This document shows, in pieces, positions 38,687 through 49,859 of a stretch of DNA of 64,000 nucleotides. The position numbers and the translations under genes were made by a program. Below the pieces are notes generated by a model that made no database searches, was not told where the DNA came from, and worked only from the letters and a program-made list of their open reading frames with translations. How positions within the stretch are numbered: position 1 is the stretch's first letter; each line of letters starts with the position of its first letter. Source of the stretch: Coemansia sp. RSA 487 (taxonomy: Eukaryota > Kickxellomycota > Kickxellomycetes > Kickxellales > Kickxellaceae); the NCBI GenBank assembly GCA_027577595.1, contig JANBRJ010000002.1, positions 62,001 to 126,000 of the forward strand, read 5' to 3'.

Positions 38687-39578
38687 ACATGATATTTTTT
38701 CTACAACATTTTAAAGTTGCTATCTTTTCTTTATTTGGTCTTCTGTTTCTATTTCTCGTTGCTAACCATTTCAAGTTCAATTTCTAGCGGTTGTGGCAGC
38801 GGAGCATGTAGTTCTAAACAGTTTAATATAAATAGAAAAAGCGGACGAAAAGAGCATGTACCAAAACAGCCATGACATGGTGTCAAAGGCCAAGAGATGC
38901 AGTGTTTTGCAAAACTAGCTGCATCGAATCGTGAAAGATTTGTGGTGGCAATAGTGCATTTTGCGGTCCAAGAAAAAGTCGTTTGCACAGGTGTGGGCAT
39001 ACGCGTCAGTGCAAAACAGAAAGACACCCACGAGAAAACATCATCCACTTCCACCACCCCATACACAGCTCGTTAGTGCACTCAAGGAGACCGTGGCAGA
39101 GCACTTCTTTCATCTTCTCTCGCTGGTAGGCAGCATTTTCCAACCAAATGCCTGTGCAGTGCTGACACTGATATCGTCAGGCCGTTGAATGCTTCATAGG
39201 CCTTTCTTGATGTGTGCCAGCACTGCAGTTGGGTTCTTGTTCAAGATAGTGATGGCATTTCTTCAGATTGCTAGGTTTTGTTAGGATCAGTGTTAATTAA
39301 CCGCATTGAAAGCACAGACAGAGACTGAGAAGCCAATCCATTTTAGTGTGAAATAATAGGCGTGTAGTGGACAGCTTTCTCCACAAAGTTCGGTTTGCAC
39401 CTCTTGCTTTCAAGCACAAATATAACGCCAGCCGACGCAAGATACTTGCCACGCCTGCACAAACGACTTTTCTTGGAACGCAAAGTGCGTTATTGCCACC
39501 ACAAGCCTTTGACCATCTGATGCGTATACATCCTTCTTATTCAACGCAATTAGCTTTGCAAAACACAGCACTAACTAT
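38687..39578. other. Intergenic region between the WHI2-like gene and GCD6 (3' to 3'), with a possible orphan coding fragment
   Basis: About 890 bp between convergent genes, long for this window. Most of it looks non-coding. The exception is plus-strand 39368-39578, which has a coding-like frame running into the antisense of GCD6 and an acceptor-like GTGTAG at 39362-39367 just before it. I could not find a partner exon or a family match. It is either 3' UTR of GCD6, a gene fragment, or a terminal exon of something missed. Confidence 0.4.
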
Positions 39579-41954
39579 CTATTCATCATCCGACTCTTCG
39601 CTGCTTTGTGCAGATGCCCCGTTGTTGGACGAATCCTCGTCAGAAGCCTCATCCTCGGACTCATTGAGCCAGTCAACAAACACCTCTATCTTCTGCACAA
39701 GCTCGTGACTGACCTTTTCGCTCGGCTTGTCGATTGCTTTGTTATACCAGGCAATCACAGCAAGGTCCTCTACAATATCAAACTCGTATAGGAGCGGGAT
39801 CGTCTGCCTGAAGAGGCGACTGCGTAGATCATCGTCGACGGTAGGGTCCAGAGCACAGTACCGCTCAACAATGTCAATGGCATCCACCTGTTCAATCCTG
39901 CTGCTAATGCACTTTTGAATGATGCCTCCCCATCTGGAGAGTACCTTTTTTGCTGAACCCGGAAGCTCGTCAAGGTTGATGTTTCCGAGGATCTCTTGAA
40001 TGACTATACGTCGCATGTCATTCTGGTCGCCATTGTAGCTCAAGCGAACGTTACTGATTTCAAACGCTGCATCTTCAACGCTGTGGTTCTTTTCGAATGC
40101 CCGGGCAATTGTCAGGCGAAGCTCGCGCTCAAATATCTCCATAGAAGATATGCTTTCAGTCGCTTGCTCTTGATCGGTAGATAATCCTCCATCGGATGCG
40201 TCATCTCTTAGCTCAGTCTCAGCAATTTCAATATCGGCAAATGACGATCCAATCGTGCGAAGCAGTCGAAGCTTTACATCTTCAATATCGGCAGTATAGT
40301 CGTCATCGTTGTTGTCAGCATCGCTGGACTGGTTAATTTTGCTCCATACATAGCCGACGCCCGCAGATCCTAAAGCGCCAGTGTCAAATGACTCGATTCC
40401 AGCAGAATTGGACGTATTAGCAGCGCCGTTGTTATCAGCGTCTTCGTGGGATCGGTGACCAACAGAGCTGGCGCTCTGATATTGTCTATCATCACCGTCG
40501 CTTTCTTCGTCCGAGTAGCTGTCCATATCATCGTCAGAGAAACCGTTGGTGCTTTGAGGCCTTTTACGGGCAATGTATGTAAACGCAGGGATGCGGACAT
40601 TGGGCCCAAGCGTAACATCATCACTTATGATGCACCCACGCTCAAGGACTACATTATCAAGCACAACAACACGCTCGCCAATAATAGTCCGTTCTATAGT
40701 CGAGCCCTTGCCAATGGTCACGTCGTTAAACATATACGAGCCCCTGACTACCGAGTACTCACCCACATGGCATCTTGCCCCCAGCACAGCCTCAGAAACT
40801 CTGGCAAAGTCGGCCACATGCGACTCTGGCCCAAGGACAACGTTGCGATCAACATGGCTCTCACGACCAAGAAATACGGACTGAGCTTTGTAAACACAGC
40901 CGCGGTTGTACGAGTACGTAGAGCCGTCAACAGGACTGCTATCTGGGCAGAGCGGATATGCCCAGCGCCCAATCAAGTCGCGGCTTATTGCGTCATACGC
41001 TGATGTATCAATTACACCAGCGGCATAGCCACTGTGACTAATAAAGTCCAGTTCAGCCTCAGCAGTCGTCGAGGCATCAAGCTCGCCAAAGCTGTCGAAA
41101 CCGTTGTGGCTGTTGGTACCCTCAAAGGCCAATGTGCTCGTTCCTGACAAGATGTGAGTATATATTGCCGACTCAAGCAGGTCTGATGCCAAAATACCAT
41201 GGATGAAATCCCGGCTCATAGTCTGGTAGTCAAAGTTCTCGGTAAACAGCGCCAGAACCGGCAGGGAGCATATATACACATTTGCATCGACCAGATCCGC
41301 GCGCATCTCGATTTCAGGACACGACATTACAACGTCAGTCTGGATGCTAATGTGTTTAGGCCTGGGCAGCGAAGGAAGCGAGTTGATTCCCAGAAGCTTG
41401 TTAGAGCTTGGATCAATGAGATAAACGGTTTCATCCGACTTGTCACGCAAACGGTGTGTCTGTGAGGCCTCTTTCAAAAGAACAGTCATTATGTGGTCTT
41501 TGTCGTGTCTCTTGTTTGCCATATGTGCTGCAACAAGCCTTGACAGGTCCATATTCGAAACAACCATTCCAGTGCAAAGAATAAAGTCTGAACGCAGGCT
41601 AGGGTCGTTATCCACATCACGAAGAGCATCGCCAACAGACTCAGCTGTGCGCGCAACCTTGATTCTAATCTTCATTGAAGAATGCCCGCCATGGCCCCAT
41701 TTTGACTGTTTGATATATGCCTGAAGTTTTTCCGAATGTGACTTGCAAATGAGAATTGTTTCATGAACCCCAGAAGAAGAAAGAAATTCCAGGGTGTACT
41801 CGATCATTGGGACATTGCAGAGCGGTAGCAGACAGCGCGGCCTATTTAGAGTAAGGGGCTGAAACAACTCGTCAAACGAGTCCGCCAAAACAATTGCTTT
41901 CAGTTCCTCCTCGAGATCAACCTTGGAATTGCCGGTTCCTTTTCCTGGTGCCAT
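39579..41954 (-). CDS. GCD6: Translation initiation factor eIF2B, epsilon (catalytic) subunit
   Basis: Guanine-nucleotide exchange factor subunit acting on eIF2, the regulated step of cap-dependent initiation. 791 residues (yeast 712, human 721). The N-terminal nucleotidyltransferase-like domain has LKAIVLADSFDELFQPLTL and NRPRCLLPLCNVPMIEYTLE. Left-handed beta-helix hexapeptides lie around residues 370-470 (YKAQSVFLGRES, VLGARCHVGEYSVV, GKGSTIERTIIGERVV). An acidic spacer of about 100 residues, longer than usual, precedes the C-terminal W2/HEAT catalytic domain, which has acidic and aromatic boxes near the end (YEFDIVEDLAVIAWYNKA). The far C-terminus is extra Asp/Glu/Ser. ATG 41954. Single exon. 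The gamma subunit gene is about 16.5 kb away on the same strand. Confidence 0.96.
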   Translation of the reverse strand: MAPGKGTGNSKVDLEEELKAIVLADSFDELFQPLTLNRPRCLLPLCNVPMIEYTLEFLSSSGVHETILICKSHSEKLQAYIKQSKWGHGGHSSMKIRIKVARTAESVGDALRDVDNDPSLRSDFILCTGMVVSNMDLSRLVAAHMANKRHDKDHIMTVLLKEASQTHRLRDKSDETVYLIDPSSNKLLGINSLPSLPRPKHISIQTDVVMSCPEIEMRADLVDANVYICSLPVLALFTENFDYQTMSRDFIHGILASDLLESAIYTHILSGTSTLAFEGTNSHNGFDSFGELDASTTAEAELDFISHSGYAAGVIDTSAYDAISRDLIGRWAYPLCPDSSPVDGSTYSYNRGCVYKAQSVFLGRESHVDRNVVLGPESHVADFARVSEAVLGARCHVGEYSVVRGSYMFNDVTIGKGSTIERTIIGERVVVLDNVVLERGCIISDDVTLGPNVRIPAFTYIARKRPQSTNGFSDDDMDSYSDEESDGDDRQYQSASSVGHRSHEDADNNGAANTSNSAGIESFDTGALGSAGVGYVWSKINQSSDADNNDDDYTADIEDVKLRLLRTIGSSFADIEIAETELRDDASDGGLSTDQEQATESISSMEIFERELRLTIARAFEKNHSVEDAAFEISNVRLSYNGDQNDMRRIVIQEILGNINLDELPGSAKKVLSRWGGIIQKCISSRIEQVDAIDIVERYCALDPTVDDDLRSRLFRQTIPLLYEFDIVEDLAVIAWYNKAIDKPSEKVSHELVQKIEVFVDWLNESEDEASDEDSSNNGASAQSSEESDDE

Positions 41955-42129
41955 CCTTTGCCGTTTGCGAACAATTTGATGCGCTAATCTAATTGTACTG
42001 TTAAGAAGCCGTGGGTAATTCAGCTAAGAAGAGCAAAAATATCAAAAATAAGATAATTGGAGGAGAAAAGTCTAAACATTCAAAAGCAACCATTTCTGTT
42101 CATTGCGAATTTCCTCAAACACACACTCA

Positions 42130-42137
42130 TCACGTGA
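42130..42137. promoter_or_regulatory. TCACGTGA palindrome upstream of GCD6
   Basis: Perfect 8-bp palindromic E-box (Cbf1/bHLH-type core CACGTG) about 175 bp upstream of the GCD6 start codon. It also lies downstream of the small basic ORF. The same octamer occurs at 50759-50766 before TRM112. In several fungi bHLH factors bind this site; use here is inference. Confidence 0.4.
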
Positions 42138-42236
42138 GATTATTGCAAATTTTTTATCTACCAATTTCTGTTCAAAATCTTTATAAAATTGTAATGCTTC
42201 TAACTAAAAGTATATTGTGCACTGGACGCTGCTGGC

Positions 42237-42449
42237 TCAAAGCTTAGACACCCGGATACCACGCTTAGCCTGGGCTGGCTTGTCTGTCTTGTTAACGCGC
42301 AGGCGGCGGCGCTTAGCTTTCTCTTTCGCCTTTAATACGTTGGTCTTTGCATTACTGGAAATAAAACATGACTGCAATTTACATGCAGTTGGAAGCCCTG
42401 GTTGCAATGCAGCATAGACACTCGACGCAAGTTTTGAAAGGGCAAACAT
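42237..42449 (-). CDS. Small basic 70-aa protein, probably mitochondrial; unidentified
   Basis: ORF of 70 codons from ATG 42449 to TGA 42237. The first ~37 residues (MFALSKLASSVYAALQPGLP onward) have no acidic residue and look like a mitochondrial presequence. The rest is very basic: KAKEKAKRRRLRVNKTDKPA, then QAKRGIRVSKL. This composition suggests a small mitochondrial ribosomal or RNA-binding protein, but I could not match it to a named family. It lies between two minus-strand genes, JJJ1 75 bp upstream of its start and GCD6 downstream, with ordinary spacing. A TTTATTTCCAG inside the ORF resembles an acceptor, so a spliced form is conceivable. It may also be chance. Confidence 0.5.
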   Translation of the reverse strand: MFALSKLASSVYAALQPGLPTACKLQSCFISSNAKTNVLKAKEKAKRRRLRVNKTDKPAQAKRGIRVSKL

Positions 42450-42524
42450 TGAGGATAAAAGAAACTTTGATTCCAGAAGGCACGAAAATACACAAAGTTT
42501 GAGAGAAGAAAGGCAAAATATGCT

Positions 42525-44267
42525 TTAGTGTTTCTTGCCTCGTTTTCCCTTTTTGCTCATTTTTGATCGATCTTGGGCGATCTGCTCTGCAAGATGCTTG
42601 GGTATATTGTTGGCTAAAGCGTGCCCAGTATCCTTGATGTGGTTGAAGAGCTGGTTACGTGAACTGAATTCTTTGCTGCAGACGTTGCACACGGTTTCAT
42701 TCTGCGTCTTGTTTTTCTGCCGCGCACGGCGTAGTTCCTTTTTAGATTTACTCTGTGATCCGTTATCTTTGGCTGTGTCTGGCGAAGCCTGGACATGCGG
42801 TTCTGCCTGTAGAGGGTCAGAAGCTGGTTCCTCACTGTTCGGTAATGTATCAGGGTGTTCGGACAGGCATTCGCCCTTTACCCTGTTCTCCTTAGCTGTT
42901 TCGGATGCGCCAAGAGTACTCATCATCTGCGCCAAAACCGCATCCTCGCTACCATCGTCGCTAGTGTCTAAACCATCGCTTGCCGTAACATATGGATCCG
43001 GTTCTATCTCCGTATCCGGTGTATTGGAATCTATCTCATCGTTAACAGGAATTTTTGCATTCTTCTTGCCACCATCCATTTTGGACATCTGGCGCTCCTC
43101 GCGTAGCATTTCTCGGCGGATCGTACGAGCGGCCTTCAGATGCTTCTTACTTTGCTCGTGGTTTTCTTTTTGGGCAGCCGATTTAAACATTTTGTCGCAA
43201 ATAAAACAGGAAAGGTCGTTCTCGGGATCAACGATGTCAGCATCGTCAGCATACACGTCAGACGCAGCATCGCTGTGGTCCATACTCTTTTCAATATCGC
43301 CAGAAGAGAATTCGCTAAGATAGTTGTCAAAGTCATCAGAATCTTCCACAATCTCCCACGACTGGCGCACATACGAATCTGCACTTTCAAGGACTGCAGC
43401 ACGCTGCTCGGCAACACGACGTTTACGCTCTTTCTCTTGATCCTGTTGGATAGATTTTTGCGCCTCGATATGGCGCTTGTAGCGAGGGTCGCGCTTGCGC
43501 AGCCATACGGCAAGCTTTTGGACTGTCTCGACAAACTCGTTCTTTGCCTTTTCACGGAGACGCTTGTTTTCCTTCTCCATCAGCCGGCGGATCTGGCGGT
43601 TTTCTGCGTCGGACAGGCGAAAGCGGTCAAACCAGCCAAACGACTTTCTTGTTGAAAAGGTTGTCCAAAAATTGTAAAAGTCGCGCAGGGTTGTGCCAGT
43701 GCCTGCAGACCGTTTTGACTTTCTCGAGCGCGACTGTCCTCCTGCATATGCTGCATCCTCGTCATACACCATAAACGAGTCGCCAAAGCCAAGGTTTTGG
43801 AGCTGGTCCACCATGTACTCGGTATCAGGATCAAATATCTCAAGCTCCTCATTGCGCAGCGTGTCGAATAGCTGACGATATACTGTGTAGAAGCCAGTTG
43901 AAGAGTCGTCAAAGGCACTGAACGATGACACGCTGAAGAACCTCATCAAGGATTCTGTTGAGACATAGCTGACATTCGAGCTTTTACTTGCTTGGCCGTA
44001 TGCGTCATTATCTGCTGCTGCCGCCATGTAGTCATCGCCGCGCAAAATCTGCTCGCGATGGTTGTCGTACCACGCACGCTCCTGAGGATCGCTCAGTGTT
44101 TCGTAGGCCTCTTTGATTTCAGCAAAAATACGCGTAGCCTCCTCGGCGTTGCCGTGGTTTTTGTCTGGGTGCCAGATCAGTGCCTGCTTTCTGTAGGCTT
44201 TCTTGAGGTCTGAATCGCCGGCACTGCGCTCCACGCCAAGCAGGTCGTAGTAACAGATTCTCGCCAT
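42525..44267 (-). CDS. JJJ1: DnaJ/Hsp40 co-chaperone JJJ1 (DNAJC21), ribosome biogenesis
   Basis: Cytosolic J-protein of 580 residues that stimulates Hsp70 to release Arx1 and associated factors from pre-60S particles. J domain at residues 1-~70: [23 protein letters not shown] in IWHPDKN, then [21 protein letters not shown]. The charged middle matches JJJ1 ([20 protein letters not shown] and then Arg/Lys/Glu-rich helices). Two C2H2 zinc fingers of the U1/ZUO type: [11 protein letters not shown] with HEQSKKH, and [18 protein letters not shown] with DTGH. The Lys-rich C-terminus ends [12 protein letters not shown] 44267. Single exon. An antisense frame of 262 codons exists but is a shadow of this gene. 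Confidence 0.95.
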   Translation of the reverse strand: MARICYYDLLGVERSAGDSDLKKAYRKQALIWHPDKNHGNAEEATRIFAEIKEAYETLSDPQERAWYDNHREQILRGDDYMAAAADNDAYGQASKSSNVSYVSTESLMRFFSVSSFSAFDDSSTGFYTVYRQLFDTLRNEELEIFDPDTEYMVDQLQNLGFGDSFMVYDEDAAYAGGQSRSRKSKRSAGTGTTLRDFYNFWTTFSTRKSFGWFDRFRLSDAENRQIRRLMEKENKRLREKAKNEFVETVQKLAVWLRKRDPRYKRHIEAQKSIQQDQEKERKRRVAEQRAAVLESADSYVRQSWEIVEDSDDFDNYLSEFSSGDIEKSMDHSDAASDVYADDADIVDPENDLSCFICDKMFKSAAQKENHEQSKKHLKAARTIRREMLREERQMSKMDGGKKNAKIPVNDEIDSNTPDTEIEPDPYVTASDGLDTSDDGSEDAVLAQMMSTLGASETAKENRVKGECLSEHPDTLPNSEEPASDPLQAEPHVQASPDTAKDNGSQSKSKKELRRARQKNKTQNETVCNVCSKEFSSRNQLFNHIKDTGHALANNIPKHLAEQIAQDRSKMSKKGKRGKKH

Positions 44268-44926
44268 TACAGTCTTTTTGAAATATAATTAGTCTAGTTT
44301 AGAAGCAATGGAAAATATGGATAAAGGACCGTTACAAGTAGTTGCTGGAGTGCCAGGTCTACACTTTCAGCCTCATCAACACCTGTCAAGTCGAAAAGAT
44401 AAAAGAAAAACAGGAAACACAAAAGGGATGCACAAAATCAGATTATGAGGAGAGAAAGAGATAGATGGCTGGGCACAAAACCTTTCCAGAAAAGTTGGCA
44501 ATATGTTTGGCGTTTGCTGCTGCGGATTTGGAAGCAAAAGGGTGTAAGCAAAAAATTCTGAGGGAGCGAAAGGGGGCGTCGTGGAGGATTTGGAAAAGAC
44601 GAACACAGCTTTAAAAGCAGCGAAGATTCTCCCTTTTATATCCTCTTCCCTTTTTCCTTTACATCTTTGTAAACGCTAGCTTTTCTTCTATTCCCATTTC
44701 ATAAGTGCTCCTCTTCCCAGGTCTCCTCCATACCACACCCCCTCATTTGTTTGAGTTTGACACCCTTTCTCACTTAGAGTCTGCATTTCTTCTTTTGTTT
44801 TGCAACTGTTTTTCTTATTCCGGACTTCCATGTCTTGCGCCCAATCCAACCAATCTTCTATCTATTCAATCTAGAATCTCCAACTTTTCTTTCTTTTTTT
44901 TTTTTTTTTCTTTTACACAATTGACA
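44268..44926. other. Divergent promoter region between JJJ1 and the Ariadne ligase gene
   Basis: About 660 bp. The right 300 bp are pyrimidine-rich on the plus strand and end in a C/T run with at least 16 consecutive T (around 44894-44910) directly before the ligase ATG. No gene recognised. Confidence 0.5.
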
Positions 44927-46564
44927 ATGTCGGGGTATTCTTCAGACGACTTTATGGCAGAGGACTATGATGATGACGTTTTCGAGTACTCTGAGGATGA
45001 TTACCAATCCGACACAGCGAAAACGACTGCTACAGGAGCCCAGGCATCACAGCTCAACTACGACTCGCAAGCAGTATCGCAGCTAGAGTCTCTGGGGGAC
45101 ATCCCATTCGACGACAATGATATTGAGGATGATGTCGGAGACTTTGAGCCTGTTCTTGATGCTGCGTATAAGAAAAAAGCGTGGGAAGTTGATTTCTGGG
45201 TGTATAACCCCGAAGAGCTGCGCGAAAAGCAGAGCGAGATCGTTGGCCGCATTGAGCCCCTGCTTTCCGTATCAAAGGAAGCAACCCGCCTCTTGCTGCG
45301 CCAGTATTTTTGGAAGGAGGAAAGGCTTATAGAGGACTACTTGTCTGATCCCAACCGCACGCTGACAAAGGCAGGAGTCACTGCATTTCCGCCAGTTTCG
45401 GAGCTAAAAGCTGGTGATGATAGCTTCGTCTGCGAAATCTGCTACTGTGGTGGCGCCAACGAGGCATATCTAGAGATGACATGTGGCCATCGCTTCTGTG
45501 GCGACTGTTACAGAACATACGTTACCGGAAAAGTGCATGAAGGTGAGTCCTGGCGGATACACTGTCCAGCACCAAAGTGCAAGTTTTTGCTTGGAATTGG
45601 GGTGCTTCGCCTCCTTCTTTCCCAGGACGCCGCCACCCTTGAGCGCTACGAAGAGAACCTCACACGCAGCTTTGTAAACGACCTCGAGACATTTACTTGG
45701 TGTCCGGCACCGAACTGCGAGTATGCGATCGAGTGTCACGTCCCTCGCACGGCCTGGGAAACGACCATCCCGACCGTCCAGTGCAAGTGTGGGAACTCTT
45801 TTTGCTTTGGGTGCAAAATTAAGAACCACCTTCCTGCGCCCTGCGCTATGGTTTCCAGGTGGCTGCAAAAGTGCAAGGACGACTCGGAGACGTCAAAGTG
45901 GATCAAGGTCAATACCAAAGAGTGCGTAAAGTGCAAGTCCATAATCGAAAAAAACGGCGGATGCAACCACATGACATGCCGCGAGTGCCACTACGATTTT
46001 TGCTGGATCTGCATGGGCCCGTGGAATGAGCACGGCCAGCAGTTCTACAACTGTAACCGCTTCAACGAAGACTCAAGCAGAGGCGCTCGCGAGTCCGTGT
46101 CAAAGGCGAGACTGTCGCTCGAGCGCTACATACACTACTACACCCGCTACAACAACCACGAGCAGAGCGCCAAGCTTACACGCAAGCTTCTTACAACCAC
46201 CGAAAAGAACATGGAGCAGATGCAGCGCGAGCTTGCACTGTCGTGGATTGAGGTGCAGTTTCTCCGCGACGCCGTTGATGTGCTCAGCATGTGCCGCTCC
46301 ACGCTCAAGTGGACCTACGTGCTGGCCTACTACATGGTTTCCAGCAATCAAAAGATCATCTTTGAGGACAACCAGTCGGACCTGGAGATGGCGACCGAGC
46401 TGCTCAATGGCCTTGTTGAGGACCCGATTGGCACCGACAGCCCCGAGGACATCAAGCGCAAGATCATGGACAAGTGCACCTACGTCAAAACGCGGTGGGA
46501 GACGCTTCTTTCCGACATCACCACAGGTCTCCAGGAGAACAGGTGGCAGTTTGAGGCTCTTTAA
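44927..46564 (+). CDS. Ariadne-type RBR E3 ubiquitin ligase (ARIH1 family)
   Basis: RING-between-RING ligase of 545 residues. The acidic N-terminus (MSGYSSDDFMAEDYDDD) and a UBA-like segment (EPLLSVSKEATRLLLRQYFW) are typical of Ariadne. RING1 runs from FVCEICYCGG with CGHRFCGDCY; the IBR follows with WCPAPNCEYAIEC and CKCGNSFCFGC; RING2 has CVKCKSIIEKNGGCNHMTC. The cysteine of GGCNHM (about Cys346) is the catalytic residue that accepts ubiquitin from an E2. The helical Ariadne domain fills the C-terminus and includes WTYVLAYYM. ATG 44927 chosen; the in-frame GTG at 44705 lies in the leader. UBC4, a class of E2 used by such ligases, lies 1.8 kb away, which is probably chance. Single exon. Confidence 0.95.
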   Translation: MSGYSSDDFMAEDYDDDVFEYSEDDYQSDTAKTTATGAQASQLNYDSQAVSQLESLGDIPFDDNDIEDDVGDFEPVLDAAYKKKAWEVDFWVYNPEELREKQSEIVGRIEPLLSVSKEATRLLLRQYFWKEERLIEDYLSDPNRTLTKAGVTAFPPVSELKAGDDSFVCEICYCGGANEAYLEMTCGHRFCGDCYRTYVTGKVHEGESWRIHCPAPKCKFLLGIGVLRLLLSQDAATLERYEENLTRSFVNDLETFTWCPAPNCEYAIECHVPRTAWETTIPTVQCKCGNSFCFGCKIKNHLPAPCAMVSRWLQKCKDDSETSKWIKVNTKECVKCKSIIEKNGGCNHMTCRECHYDFCWICMGPWNEHGQQFYNCNRFNEDSSRGARESVSKARLSLERYIHYYTRYNNHEQSAKLTRKLLTTTEKNMEQMQRELALSWIEVQFLRDAVDVLSMCRSTLKWTYVLAYYMVSSNQKIIFEDNQSDLEMATELLNGLVEDPIGTDSPEDIKRKIMDKCTYVKTRWETLLSDITTGLQENRWQFEAL

Positions 46565-46671
46565 AAAAAGAAGAAACATATACTTTCGATACCTTTTAAT
46601 CCGCCTTTGAGCGCATAGTTGTATTTTTCTCCTTTTTTAATTGACCATGTTCCTTTTATTCAAGTGAAATA

Positions 46672-47901
46672 CTATATCTCTAGATCGTCATCCAGATCGT
46701 CTTCGTCATCCCAATCATCCGTCTCGTCGAGCTGGTAGTGTATTTCGCCGCCGCCTGGATTTCTGCTGTCCGGTGATATGCTAGAGTCAGCCAGCTGTGC
46801 TTCCAGATATGGCAGCTCGACATTGGCCTTTTCTTTGCGTTGCTTTGCAGTAAGCTTCAGGTTGAAGGACAGCCCATCAGTGGGGTCAGGTTGGTGTTGA
46901 GCCTGCGGCGCCTTGGCTGGTTTGGCGGAATCTAGGCCACTACCTCCCTTGCAACTGCCTTGCTGATCATGCTTTGGCTTTTGCGATGTGTGTTGTTGGA
47001 AAGGCAAATCTTGTGGAGCTATGGCAGCAGATGATGAAATCTCAATCACCCAGAACACTGGCAGCAGTCTCTCGTCAATCTCAAATGATGCTACCTCAAG
47101 ACCAATTTTTCCAGACTGTTTGCGATGTTCCATACGCAGCAGACCACGCCTGCTGTCATTGTGTTTTAAGGAAACAAACGGTGTGGCTTCTTCGTTGGAG
47201 TACCATCCTGGCATCCAGCTTGGTAGAGCATCGAGTGGATATACATCAATAACAGCATCGGCTACGCTGCTCAGCGTATTGTGTAGAGGCGGAGCACTAC
47301 TCCTTTGAATCGTGCTGTCGGTGTCTGCGCGCTGTTGAAGGACATCGCGTGGAAACCTTGCAAGGACCCGGGAGCTTGAGCGTTTTGAAACGTCCTGTCT
47401 GATTGTGCGGAGGAGAAATAGTGTTTCTACTGTAGATGTGCGCAGAAGCATTTCGATGCTATCAAACGCAACAAGAACGTTGCCAATAACCTCCTTGTCG
47501 TGGTTGCTGCTGGAGTTCCCGTCCAGGCCACCATCAGTGGACTGATGCTGTACTATAGCTGATGCGTGCTCCTTCAGGGCCATGGCCTGTTGGATGGTCT
47601 GCTTAAGCTTGACAAAGTCGATCAAGCGATCATTGCCCATGCTACCAGTGATTTGGTCCAGCGTCGGGCGGTAATCAACGATGCTGACATTGGACAGAGC
47701 CGCAATGTTAGCGCTTGGCTTACTTTCCATGCACACAACCACCACAGAGAGCCCGCGGTGGAGAGACTCTCTTACCAATGCCTCCAACAGCGGGAGCGCT
47801 GTTTGCTGTGCCGTGTCTGAAAGAAGAACCAGGGGTGCCGAGTACTTTTGGTACGAGGCAATCCGCTTGACAGCTAGCTGTTGCACCGCAGTATTACTCA
47901 T
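46672..47901 (-). CDS. ELP5: Elongator complex subunit Elp5
   Basis: Part of the RecA-like Elp4-Elp5-Elp6 ring of Elongator, which modifies wobble uridines of tRNAs. 409 residues from ATG 47901 (MSNTAVQQLAVKRI). Seen: the RecA-like core with APLVLLSDTAQQTALPLLEA and GLSVVVVCMESKP, an NVLVAFDSIEMLL strand, and a C-terminus with FNLKLTAKQRKEKANVELPY followed by an acidic end (YQLDETDDWDDEDDLDDDLEI region), the diagnostic Elp5 tail. It is longer than yeast Elp5 (309) because of loops with Ser, Asp and Gln. An in-frame non-ATG extension upstream is not used. Convergent with the Ariadne gene, divergent to UBC4. Confidence 0.9.
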   Translation of the reverse strand: MSNTAVQQLAVKRIASYQKYSAPLVLLSDTAQQTALPLLEALVRESLHRGLSVVVVCMESKPSANIAALSNVSIVDYRPTLDQITGSMGNDRLIDFVKLKQTIQQAMALKEHASAIVQHQSTDGGLDGNSSSNHDKEVIGNVLVAFDSIEMLLRTSTVETLFLLRTIRQDVSKRSSSRVLARFPRDVLQQRADTDSTIQRSSAPPLHNTLSSVADAVIDVYPLDALPSWMPGWYSNEEATPFVSLKHNDSRRGLLRMEHRKQSGKIGLEVASFEIDERLLPVFWVIEISSSAAIAPQDLPFQQHTSQKPKHDQQGSCKGGSGLDSAKPAKAPQAQHQPDPTDGLSFNLKLTAKQRKEKANVELPYLEAQLADSSISPDSRNPGGGEIHYQLDETDDWDDEDDLDDDLEI

Positions 47902-48337
47902 TGTTTGCGGCTGTTGACAAATACTAAAACTAAGATCAAACGATATACAAAACGGGTTCCAAAATTTTTGACATACCAAAGGCAAAGCCCCTTTTACAAA
48001 TCTCAAATTTATATACTATCCAATAGCATAATATGATGCTGTTATGGTGGGTCCTTGGGTTGAAGTGCTTGTCCACCAATTAACGTCTGTTTCATGAAAA
48101 CAGCTCATTCCTTTTTTTCTTTTTTTTGCGGCCTCGACTTTTTTTTGTTTCGAACCTTCTGGTAAACTTTGCTGCTTGACACTGCTTTGCACTCTTTCTT
48201 TCTCTTTTTTCTTCATACCCACATTTTTGAAATTGAACCCCTTCACACTCAGATTTCTTTTTTTTTACACTTTTTTGTTCTAATTTCATTGTAGTTCAAC
48301 TTTTTATTACTTTCAATTTTTAACCAGCTACCAAACA
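47902..48337. other. Divergent promoter region between ELP5 and UBC4
   Basis: About 435 bp. Pyrimidine-rich on the plus strand from 48100 to 48300, with several T6-T9 runs. No gene seen. Confidence 0.5.
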
Positions 48338-49329
<992 letters not shown>

Positions 49330-49859
49330 TAGCATGTAGAGGGACTAGATTATTGTTCGCACAGCATTGGCGATAGGCTCATATCCTTGGCTGCGCCGTC
49401 CGATGGAGAGGAGAGTGCAATGTGTGAACCCCCCCATGTTTACGCTCCTTTCAAAGTAAGCAATATGTTCTTCCTTCATTGTTTTCAAGATTTTTCTATC
49501 AAATGACAGCTATATATTTTCCACATTTCATTTTATGTTCATGGTTTGTCAGAAATGACGGCAATATAAGCCATTGCTGATCGGCTGCCAGATATCAAAT
49601 CAAAACATTGCTTGACAAAATTGATATCACACTTTCACATGCGTCTTAGAAAAGACCAGTCGGAATCAACAGTCACGCGGCAGCGGTACCTTTTTTCCTT
49701 GAAAGCCGATCCTGTTGCCAATACACAGTTGGTTTTTTGTGATCCGTACTTTTTTTATCTTTTGGACTGGATACTGTTATTAGGCTCTTGTTTTTTCCCT
49801 TCTTTATTTCTACTTTGGACGCTGGCATCTTTGGTACACACACATACACGCTCTTTATA
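49330..49859. other. Intergenic region between UBC4 and PXMP4
   Basis: About 530 bp between two plus-strand genes; it should hold the UBC4 3' UTR and the PXMP4 promoter. I see AT-rich stretches and a pyrimidine-rich leader before 49860. No gene recognised. Confidence 0.5.

Noticed and set aside
42535-43323. 262-codon plus-strand frame over JJJ1
   Set aside because: Shadow of the JJJ1 coding strand; composition is Ser/Leu/Cys-rich in the manner of antisense translation.
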